From Oceanobacillus massiliensis str. N'diop (GTDB taxonomy: Bacteria; Bacillota; Bacilli; Bacillales; Amphibacillaceae): DNA of 38,330 bases. The notes under the pieces are model-generated. The model did no database searches. It had not been told where the DNA came from and saw only the letters and a list, made by a program, of their open reading frames with translations. The position numbers were made by a program, and so were the translations under genes. Below, one piece after another: positions 32,409-38,330 of the stretch (position 1 is the first letter of the stretch; each line of letters opens with the position of its first letter). The DNA lies in NCBI RefSeq assembly GCF_000285495.1, contig NZ_HE610976.1, forward strand, positions 805,393 to 843,722. The letters are read 5' to 3'.

Positions 32409-33023
32409 TTATTCTCCAATTACACCACAAGCAATTCTTTCTCCCGCATTACCGGATGGCTGCGTTTTGTAATCGTCAGCATCCGAATGAATCATCAATG
32501 CGGTCCCTTCTTCTGTATACAATGTATTATCCGTGCCCTCTTTCAGGGTAACCATCTCATTCAAGACATCTGCAGTTACCGTTCCATCCTCTGCAACTTC
32601 GATATTTTTCATATCACCTGCATGCGGTCCCTCTGGATCATCGAAACCATGTTTGGCATCTGTTGGATTATAATGCGCACCGGCAGATTCGAAGTCAGGA
32701 GGATCACATTTTCCCACTTCATGAATGTGGAATCCATGGGAACCAGGAGGCAAATCCTCACCTTCCAGCTTGATGCCCACCCCAGATTCTTCCTCTGTAA
32801 GTGTTGCCGTTCCTACAACCTGTCCCTCCGGATTTTTTAGAGAAACCAATACCTCTTCTTCAGCAGTTGCGTTTGTTTCCTGTGCTTCTTCATTCGCTGA
32901 CTCACTTTGGGTGGAATCATCGGTATTTTGATTCTGTGTATCCTGTTCCGCCTCGTTGCCGCCGCATGCGGTTAAAAACATGGCCAGGGACAGTAAAAAA
33001 ATCATTATCATCGCTCGGTTCAT
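32409..33023 (-). CDS. sodC: Cu/Zn superoxide dismutase, lipoprotein (YojM-like)
   Basis: A 204-residue lipoprotein with lipobox LTAC and Cys20 lipidated. An acidic Asn/Gln/Glu/Thr tether (22-56) precedes the SodC domain. Copper ligands are His99, His101, His117 and His179; zinc ligands are His117, His125, His134 and Asp137. Cys106 and Cys199 form the conserved disulfide and Arg196 is the active-site arginine. It removes superoxide at the outer face of the membrane. Unlike some Bacillus YojM proteins that have lost copper ligands, all metal residues are seen here. The ribosome site GAAAGGAGATT precedes ATG 33023. It ends before the toxin-antitoxin locus. Confidence 0.95.
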   Translation of the reverse strand: MNRAMIMIFLLSLAMFLTACGGNEAEQDTQNQNTDDSTQSESANEEAQETNATAEEEVLVSLKNPEGQVVGTATLTEEESGVGIKLEGEDLPPGSHGFHIHEVGKCDPPDFESAGAHYNPTDAKHGFDDPEGPHAGDMKNIEVAEDGTVTADVLNEMVTLKEGTDNTLYTEEGTALMIHSDADDYKTQPSGNAGERIACGVIGE

Positions 33024-33107
33024 TCTGTCTAATCTCCTTTCAATCGTTGTATAATCTATATTTCACAATCCTATCGGTTATTAAACATGGCCAGTATGTA
33101 ATTTACG

Positions 33108-33138
33108 AAAAAAAGACTGACCCATGATGGGTCAGTCT
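33108..33138 (-). terminator. Rho-independent terminator after the DoxX gene
   Basis: GACTGACCCA (33115-33124) pairs perfectly with TGGGTCAGTC (33128-33137). On the minus strand it is followed by TTTTTTTCG. Confidence 0.9.
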
Positions 33139-33151
33139 GTCAATAAATCGG

Positions 33152-33667
33152 TTAGGCTATTACGACTTCTTTTTTTGTTTTGTTTTTATTGATTGGAGTA
33201 TGGTCTTTCAAGAATGGAATGACCCATCTGTCCAAGCCATATCTTCCGGCATTGAATCCGGCTACGATAAGGAATACTGTAATCAAGACCATTTGGGCAT
33301 TTGTGCTGACTGTTCCACTGAAAAGGAAAGCAAAGTTCATTGTGATTCCCATTAATGCAGCGAAGTTAGTGAATATCCCTAGAATAAGTGCTGCACCAAC
33401 CAATATCTCTCCCCACATTACCATTACACTGAATAATCCCGCATTTGGCAACGCTACCGCTTCCAGAAATGTTCCCCACCAAGCCTGAACACTTGGATGT
33501 TCCCCTCCGCTGCTTGCAATTGCTCCTTGAATAAATCCACTGGCGTCAAATCCTCCACCTGTCAATTTTCCAATACCGCCTGTTAACCATGTATATCCAA
33601 TATAGACTCTCAATACAGCCAATATTCCTGCCACAACCCTGTTCTCACGAATGAAATTCATAATCAT
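33152..33667 (-). CDS. DoxX family membrane protein
   Basis: A 171-residue membrane protein with four predicted helices: about 11-33, 72-92, 97-115 and 121-140. It carries the DoxX block RVYIGYTWLTGGIGKLTGG and the GEILVGAALILGIFTNFAALMGITMN segment. DoxX proteins are related to thiosulfate:quinone oxidoreductase subunits and, in bacilli and staphylococci, are often induced by quinones or thiol stress. The start is ATG 33667, 9 nt after AAGGAG; an ATG at 33676 abuts the ribosome site and is rejected. A palindrome over its promoter (33711-33722) suggests repressor control. It lies beside sodC but has its own terminator. Confidence 0.87.
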   Translation of the reverse strand: MIMNFIRENRVVAGILAVLRVYIGYTWLTGGIGKLTGGGFDASGFIQGAIASSGGEHPSVQAWWGTFLEAVALPNAGLFSVMVMWGEILVGAALILGIFTNFAALMGITMNFAFLFSGTVSTNAQMVLITVFLIVAGFNAGRYGLDRWVIPFLKDHTPINKNKTKKEVVIA

Positions 33668-33686
33668 TACATCCATCTCCTTTAAT

Positions 33687-33724
33687 ATTTTATGATAAGT
33701 TCAGTGTTTCACAATATATTGTAA
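33687..33724 (-). promoter_or_regulatory. DoxX promoter with palindromic operator candidate
   Basis: Minus strand: TTGTGA (33709-33714), a 16-nt spacer and TAAAAT (33687-33692). The perfect 12-bp palindrome ACAATATATTGT (33711-33722), extendable to 16 of 18 positions, overlaps the -35 box. This is where a MarR/Rrf2-type repressor would bind. Confidence 0.5.
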
Positions 33725-34207
33725 AGGTGTTCCTTACTACATTTATAGATTAACATGAATTCATCTTTTTGAGAATCTGTTTGTGAATTAGTTCACATTT
33801 CAGTAACAACTTTGTGTCTTTTTTTTGAACAACCAACATTTACCGTATATAAATGCAGTCAAAAAGCAACGCCACTTTGTCATAACTCTTCGGAAAACCC
33901 TAACCAGTAAAGGTTTTATATAGATGATCCTTTCTAATCATTTTTTGATTTTAATAATGCATAAATGGATATAATTACCTGCTTCCATAAGCTTTGGCCA
34001 TTTATTTGCGCGCATTGAAATAATGATTGTTACTCGCATGCATGTTTTTTCATTAACTACAAAAACTTAACGTTATAACACACTTATTCAAATAAAGCAG
34101 CGATAATAATATTCGGATTCAAAACATACCCGTTTCATTCTAAAGTGATATATAATATAATAATTATTAAATAGTAGGATTTGTTTAGGAATAAGGAGGT
34201 ATTTTTC
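33725..34207. other. Gene-poor AT-rich intergenic stretch
   Basis: About 480 nt without a credible gene. It contains a TATAAT at 34151-34156, the likely promoter of the 24-aa peptide. No repeat, RNA gene or strong hairpin was recognised elsewhere in it. Confidence 0.4.
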
Positions 34208-34282
34208 ATGCTTATCGCAATTATTGCTTTTTGTATTAGTCTGTCCGTTAGTCTTATCATTGCAAGTGAGGTATGGGACTGA
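34208..34282 (+). CDS. Small membrane peptide, 24 aa, unknown function
   Basis: A short frame from ATG 34208 to TGA 34282 with a full-strength ribosome site, AAGGAGG, 8-9 nt upstream. The peptide starts MLIAIIAFCISLSVSLIIAS and ends EVWD. It is almost entirely one hydrophobic helix with a short acidic end. A hairpin follows, ATGGCGG (34322-34328) with CCGCCAT (34347-34353). Such peptides may be regulatory subunits of membrane complexes or type I toxins; nothing in the sequence decides this. No antisense promoter comparable to the 32-kb locus was found. Confidence 0.55.
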   Translation: MLIAIIAFCISLSVSLIIASEVWD

Positions 34283-34592
34283 AGTTTATATATTATTACA
34301 GACAATAGACACACCCACATGATGGCGGATCTTGCATAGATAGGACCCGCCATTTGTAATTCTCCCCTCAAGAAAATTTTATCCTTTGTTCGATTACACT
34401 CCTACCTTCACATATACACTTCATGATACTCGCTTATTAGAAAAATCGGGCTTTGCATATTTTACTGCAAATCAGATGAAATACCGTTTCATTCACATTT
34501 TATGATCACTATATTCATATACTAATATGAACATCCAAAAAGTCTTATTGAACTATGGCCCCTCTCAGCCTTTATTTTAAAGGAGGATGAAT

Positions 34593-35129
34593 ATGAAAAT
34601 AATTGTTTTTCACGGGTCTACTCGTGCTAATGGAAATACGGAATGCTTAACCTATCATGCTGTACCGAAAGACAAAGGTACCCATATTTATTTGCGCGAT
34701 TATAATATCAAGCCGATTATGGATCAGCGGCATGATGAAAGTGGATTCGATGCCGTTGAAGATGATCACAAAGGGTTGATTGACCTCATGCTTTCTCATG
34801 ATGTGATTGTCTTTTCCACACCCATCTACTGGTATAGCATGTCTGGACCGATGAAGATTTTCATTGATCGATGGTCACAAATATTAAGAGATCCCGGCTA
34901 CACCCATTTTCGCGATGAGTTGGCGAAAAAGAAGGTCTATCTTATTGCCGTCGGCGGTGACACTCCAAAAGTGAAAGGACTGCCGCTAGTTCAGCAATTC
35001 AATTACATTTGCCAGTTCTATAAAATGTCCTTTGAAGGATATGTCATCGGCAGGGCCAGTCGACCTAACGAAATTCTTGAGAATAAAACAGCTTTAAAAG
35101 ATGCATCCATGCTGATCAAATGGCTTTAG
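34593..35129 (+). CDS. NAD(P)H-dependent FMN reductase-like flavoprotein
   Basis: A 178-residue flavodoxin-fold protein. The FMN-phosphate loop is HGSTRANGNTE (about 6-16), and the second flavin loop is FSTPIYWYSMSGPMKIFIDRWSQ (about 74-96). It probably reduces quinones, nitro-compounds or other electrophiles with NAD(P)H in the cytosol. The C-terminal half is shorter than in iron-sulfur flavoproteins, and no cysteine cluster is present. The start is ATG 34593, 6 nt after AAAGGAGG; the ATG at 34587 abuts the ribosome site. It is a single gene. Confidence 0.88.
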   Translation: MKIIVFHGSTRANGNTECLTYHAVPKDKGTHIYLRDYNIKPIMDQRHDESGFDAVEDDHKGLIDLMLSHDVIVFSTPIYWYSMSGPMKIFIDRWSQILRDPGYTHFRDELAKKKVYLIAVGGDTPKVKGLPLVQQFNYICQFYKMSFEGYVIGRASRPNEILENKTALKDASMLIKWL

Positions 35130-35438
35130 TTGATTAGAGGTACCTACTGAATCCTACTAGAGAAGAACGTGATGAAATGAGTACTATTCAGCACGTTTCT
35201 TTGTCGTTCCTGTATTTTAGATTTGCTGTTCTTTTATAGGCTATGAAATGAAAATGACCAGTCATCCATTTTCCGTATTCCAGTAAGACGGGACAATATA
35301 GTTAAATACGATTATCTTTTCAAATATTGCTAGTCTGATGGAATGATTTTTCCAATAGAATGTTTATTCCTCTCAAAGAAGTGCTATTATAGATACTATT
35401 GATTTAATAGTCTTAATATTGATACAGAGGAGGATAAC
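35130..35438. other. Intergenic region before the amidase gene
   Basis: A weak terminator lies at its left end (GAACGTG 35165-35171 with CACGTTT, tail TCTTTG). Near the right end, TTTATT and TATTAT (about 35362 and 35387) are a possible promoter. Nothing else was seen. Confidence 0.45.
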
Positions 35439-36557
35439 ATGAGAAATCTTTTCGTTGGCATTGGATTCGTTCTGCTGCTGTCAGTCCTTTTCCCTCATTC
35501 TTCTTTCGCGCATGATGGCAAAACCTATAAAGTAAGTCCTAATGTATTGAATGTGCGAAGTGAGCCAGCTGCAGATTCGGACATTGTCGGATCACTTAGC
35601 AAAGGGAACAGCGTAGTGGCATTCAAAGAAGCATATGGCTGGGTACAAACCTATTACGGCGGGAAAGAAGTCTGGGTAGCGAGACATCATTTGATACCTG
35701 CTGAAACAGAAGATACCACTGCTTCAGCTAACCCCGCAGCTCCCGCCAATCAAACGATTAAGGCAATAACTGTAACTGCAGACAGTGTCAATCTTCGTTC
35801 CGGTCCAGGGAAGAATCATCCGGTTGTTGGTTCTGCAAAGATGGGGGATACATACAATTTGGTAGATACTGCCGGTGATTGGCATCAGGTTGAATTGGAA
35901 GGTGATTCGACCGGGTGGATTGCTGCATGGCTCACAAACGATTCTGGCAATCAGGCTAGTCCTGCATCGACTCAGATCGCTACAACTGCAGAGGAAACAG
36001 ATTCAACCAATCCATCAAAGACATTGGATGGCCTCCATATTGTTATTGACCCGGGACATGGTGGAAAAGATCCTGGTGCAGTCGGGCTTAATGGTGTATA
36101 TGAAAAGGACTTGGTTTCTTTAACTGCCGCTGAGGTTACCAGCGAATTGCGCAATGCAGGGGCAACCGTCATTGAAACCAGAACAAGTGATTACTTTGTA
36201 CCGCTGAATGAGCGTGCCGAAATCAGCAATACTTACGATACGGATGCCTTTATCAGTCTCCATTATAATTCTTTTCCTGTTCTAACCGTAAATGGTATCA
36301 GCACCTATTTTGGAGATCAGGCAGATTACGGACTGGCGCAGAATATCCAATCATCGTTGGCAGCTTCCGTGCAGCTTGATAACCGGGAAATCATGCAGGC
36401 GGATTTCCGTGTACTAAGAAACACAACTGCTCCATCTGTACTGATCGAGCTCGGGTTCATTTCCAATCCCAATGATCTCGCTGTCATTCAAACAGCTGAT
36501 TATCATAAGCAGGTAGCAAAGGCCATCACCAATGGCCTTGCCAATCACTTTCATTAA
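35439..36557 (+). CDS. Secreted N-acetylmuramoyl-L-alanine amidase with two SH3b domains
   Basis: A 372-residue exported protein. The signal peptide is 1-24 (cleavage after SSFA). Two bacterial SH3 domains at about 28-87 and 110-168 bind the wall; both carry the (L)NVRS/NLRSGP motif. A Ser/Thr/Ala linker follows. The Amidase_3 domain (199-372) has zinc ligands His207 (DPGHGG), Glu222 and His275 (SLHYNS) and catalytic Glu337 (LIELGF). It cleaves the bond between muramic acid and L-alanine in peptidoglycan. The ribosome site GAGGAGG precedes ATG 35439. It resembles CwlD/YrvJ-type amidases. It may be co-transcribed with the gene 51 nt downstream. Confidence 0.94.
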   Translation: MRNLFVGIGFVLLLSVLFPHSSFAHDGKTYKVSPNVLNVRSEPAADSDIVGSLSKGNSVVAFKEAYGWVQTYYGGKEVWVARHHLIPAETEDTTASANPAAPANQTIKAITVTADSVNLRSGPGKNHPVVGSAKMGDTYNLVDTAGDWHQVELEGDSTGWIAAWLTNDSGNQASPASTQIATTAEETDSTNPSKTLDGLHIVIDPGHGGKDPGAVGLNGVYEKDLVSLTAAEVTSELRNAGATVIETRTSDYFVPLNERAEISNTYDTDAFISLHYNSFPVLTVNGISTYFGDQADYGLAQNIQSSLAASVQLDNREIMQADFRVLRNTTAPSVLIELGFISNPNDLAVIQTADYHKQVAKAITNGLANHFH

Positions 36558-36608
36558 GAATACCTTGTGATATACTATAGGCAATTAATGAATAAGTGAG
36601 GTATTGGA

Positions 36609-37874
36609 ATGGACGAAAAATTGCAGGATATCATTGATTACACAGCTGAAAAGTTCAATCTTGGGAACTACTATTTAAAAAGGCATCATATATTTCGTGA
36701 ACAATTGAATTCAAATGAAACAGCGTATGTATTAAACATGGAATGGTTTCCAAATGAGGCTGATGAATCAAATGAAGATTACAATCCTCCTGGCACGGCC
36801 AGCATTGATATAGACATCGATACCAAAATGGTTAAAGAGATCATTTTTGTTGCAGGAGAAAACATGACCGAAGCTGCTTTTCCGCCAGCTGCAAGTACAG
36901 AGCTTGCTATCGAATGGATTGAAAATGAAACCGGTCTTGAGTTTGGCAGGCAATTCAAGCTGGTGCATGAAGAGGAGAAGGAGTTACTGTTCCAGGCAGC
37001 GGTTGATAATGTAGCGGTTTACCCGTCTGGCTCGATCGTAATGAAATTCAATGAGGATGGAAAACTGTCATTATTCTCCGTTTCCGGGTCCTTCCCAAAT
37101 GAAAAACAGCTAAACTGGGAACCATTTGGACTGACAGCTGAATTAATCGAACCTATTGCAAAATCACAAAACAAATTACTGGAAATACCGCTTGAAGAAG
37201 AGGAAAAATGGAAAGCTGTTTATGGCACATCTACCGTTTTTATAACGAATGATGGCAAGCGTACGATTTCCTTTGACGAGGTCGAAGCTCCACAATCTTT
37301 TACACATAGTGATAGCATTCTGGAATGGCAGGAACCAATCAATGAGCCTTTTTCCAAGCAGAAGATTGATCTTTCACTCGAGGTAAGTCCAGAAGAATTG
37401 TTTTCAGATGGAACGCATCATGACGATGAGATATTGACTGTCAATGATCAACAGCAGGCAGAGACAGCAGTTCGAAACTTCCTTAGAGCTGAATTCCCGG
37501 AAGATAGCGGAAAATGGAGACTTTCGGGATTATGGCGCGAAAAAGGGTATATCTTCGCCGAAATCAAACCAGTCAGCCCTGACGCCCGTGTTATCGACAG
37601 GAAGATTAAACTCATCATCGATGAAGAAAAATACGAGGCAATCTATTTTGTGGATAACCAAGTCATTCTGGAGATGTTTAAGGATTTTGAAACGGCCGAC
37701 AGACCGCAGATAACGGAAGATGAGGCGTTCGAAAAGCTTCGTCCCCACATTGAAATCACACCCGTTTATGTGTACGATAAAAAGCAGAAGCGTTATATTT
37801 TATGCGGCAAGATTGACTGTGAGTATGGCGTCGATGCTGTGTCAGGAGAAATTGTCGTACTGGATGAATTATAA
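36609..37874 (+). CDS. Hypothetical protein with PepSY/YcdB-like repeats
   Basis: A 421-residue, strongly acidic protein without a signal peptide or membrane segment. Two or three blocks resemble the PepSY/YcdB-type module: NETAYVLNMEWF...ASIDIDIDTKMVKEIIF, EKGYIFAEIKPV...RKIKLIIDEEKYEAIYF and VYVYDKKQKRYILCGKIDCEYGVDAVSGEIV. The module couples a helix (ITEDEAFEKLRPHIE) to paired strands ending in D-x-x-(S/T)GEI. PepSY-type domains often inhibit or chaperone proteases, but the usual location is outside the cell, which conflicts with the missing signal. The gene follows the amidase by 51 nt and has GTGAGG before ATG 36609. It ends at a perfect 12-bp terminator. The family is tentative. Confidence 0.75.
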   Translation: MDEKLQDIIDYTAEKFNLGNYYLKRHHIFREQLNSNETAYVLNMEWFPNEADESNEDYNPPGTASIDIDIDTKMVKEIIFVAGENMTEAAFPPAASTELAIEWIENETGLEFGRQFKLVHEEEKELLFQAAVDNVAVYPSGSIVMKFNEDGKLSLFSVSGSFPNEKQLNWEPFGLTAELIEPIAKSQNKLLEIPLEEEEKWKAVYGTSTVFITNDGKRTISFDEVEAPQSFTHSDSILEWQEPINEPFSKQKIDLSLEVSPEELFSDGTHHDDEILTVNDQQQAETAVRNFLRAEFPEDSGKWRLSGLWREKGYIFAEIKPVSPDARVIDRKIKLIIDEEKYEAIYFVDNQVILEMFKDFETADRPQITEDEAFEKLRPHIEITPVYVYDKKQKRYILCGKIDCEYGVDAVSGEIVVLDEL

Positions 37875-37909
37875 TAAGAATTTCCCTGCCTGATTGAGCA
37901 GCAAATAAG

Positions 37910-37962
37910 AGAAGCATGATTAGGGACCGGATTTCGACCTCGCCAATCATGCTTCTTTTCTT
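37910..37962 (+). terminator. Rho-independent terminator after the PepSY/YcdB-like gene
   Basis: AGAAGCATGATT (37910-37921) pairs perfectly with AATCATGCTTCT (37945-37956), and TTTCTTTTG follows. Confidence 0.9.
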
Positions 37963-38037
37963 TTGTTTCGATTCTTTCAATTTAGGTTGTTTTTACATAA
38001 ATTGTATAAAATGCGATGTAACAGACTCTGTCACTTT

Positions 38038-38330
38038 CCACTCCGGGCAGTCGCTTTCCGCGGCGGGCGCTCTCAGCTATCTCAAATTATTTATGGATTT
38101 ATTCTAAAGAGAAAGCACTTAGTAAAACCGATAAACGCTTCGGCCGATTTCCGCTCCGAGCAGTCGCTTTCCGCGGCGGGCGCTCTCAGCTTCCTCGGAA
38201 GCAAGCTCGGCTTCTTGCGGGATCTTCAGCCGTTGCTTTTCCTGCTGTACTTCCTTGGCTTCTATCAGCTATCTCAAATTATTTATGGATTTATTCTATA
38301 AAGAAGGCAGTTAGTAAACCCGATAACTGC
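38038..38330. repeat. Tandem family 2 palindromic repeats with duplicated flank
   Basis: CTCCGGGCAGTCGCTTTCCG and its following GC-rich block occur at 38041-38078 and again at 38154-38191. The downstream flank, starting TATCTCAAATTATTTATGG, occurs at 38078-38138 and again at 38270-38330. Thus a unit of about 192 bp is tandemly duplicated. The first copy lacks 79 bp between two TCAGCT motifs. The window ends in CCGATAACTGC, which in the 20-kb copy leads directly into the next repeat, so the array probably continues. Frames through it are by-products. Confidence 0.8.

Noticed and set aside
37916-38301. Frames of 63 and 112 codons at the right edge
   Set aside because: Translation of the terminator and tandem repeats; repeated peptide segments only mirror the DNA repeat.
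1-38330. CRISPR arrays, tRNA/rRNA genes, transposases, phage genes
   Set aside because: None was seen; the repeats found are palindromic and irregularly spaced, without spacer structure or transposase genes.

Overview
The window is chromosomal DNA of a low-GC Gram-positive bacterium of the family Bacillaceae. The best guess is an Oceanobacillus/Virgibacillus-like moderate halophile or alkaliphile. This rests on strong AGGAGG-type ribosome sites, TTG starts, many lipoproteins with an LxxC box, YkpA-, YpuA-, YocH-, YugJ- and DUF1450-type proteins, acidic surface proteins, a TAXI-type TRAP transporter and Bacillaceae-style GC-rich palindromic repeats. No rRNA, tRNA, phage, insertion sequence or CRISPR array was seen. 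The genus is an inference.

Layout. 1-386: degenerate palindromic repeats. 479-1093 (-): permuted NlpC/P60-like hydrolase. 1378-2994 (+): ABC-F protein YkpA. 3145-5325 (-): kbl-tdh, which converts threonine to glycine and acetyl-CoA. 5550-5681 (+): unlisted 43-residue membrane peptide. 5783-6544 (-): LysM-3D cell-wall protein. 6794-12749 (-): complete oppABCDF oligopeptide importer, with a stem-loop between oppA and oppB and a cre-like site upstream of oppA. 13120-16654: DUF3899 membrane protein, YpuA (DUF1002), an MFS exporter and a DUF1450 protein. 16731-20383 (-): MATE exporter, lysozyme-like protein, RidA and YugJ-type alcohol dehydrogenase, all in one direction. 20563-20866: two adjacent palindromic repeats.

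20937-24574 (-): a TAXI-TRAP import operon (lipoprotein receptor, DUF1850 protein, fused membrane subunit). Opposite to it, 24835-26944 (+) holds a cytoplasmic class A beta-lactamase-like hydrolase and a 428-residue regulator-like protein with a nucleotide-cyclase-like middle region and a C-terminal winged helix. This divergent five-gene block is the best candidate for an undescribed sensing/transport system. 27008-31867 (-): small unknown protein, SWIM-SNF2 helicase and a second MFS transporter. 32047-32340: an unlisted type I toxin-antitoxin locus, with a 31-residue holin-like toxin on the minus strand, a hairpin hiding its ribosome site, and a convergent antisense RNA with its own promoter and terminator. 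32409-33667 (-): lipoprotein Cu/Zn superoxide dismutase and a DoxX protein with a palindromic operator candidate. 34208-34282 (+): 24-residue membrane peptide. 34593-37874 (+): FMN-reductase-like protein, secreted SH3b-amidase and a PepSY/YcdB-like protein. 38038 to the end: tandem GC-rich repeats running off the window.

The region is mainly core and niche-adaptation chromosome: peptide import, carboxylate-type import, efflux, wall turnover and oxidative defence. The most notable items are the unlisted small genes, the TRAP-linked regulator block and the repeat families, whose copies show internal deletions at short direct repeats.
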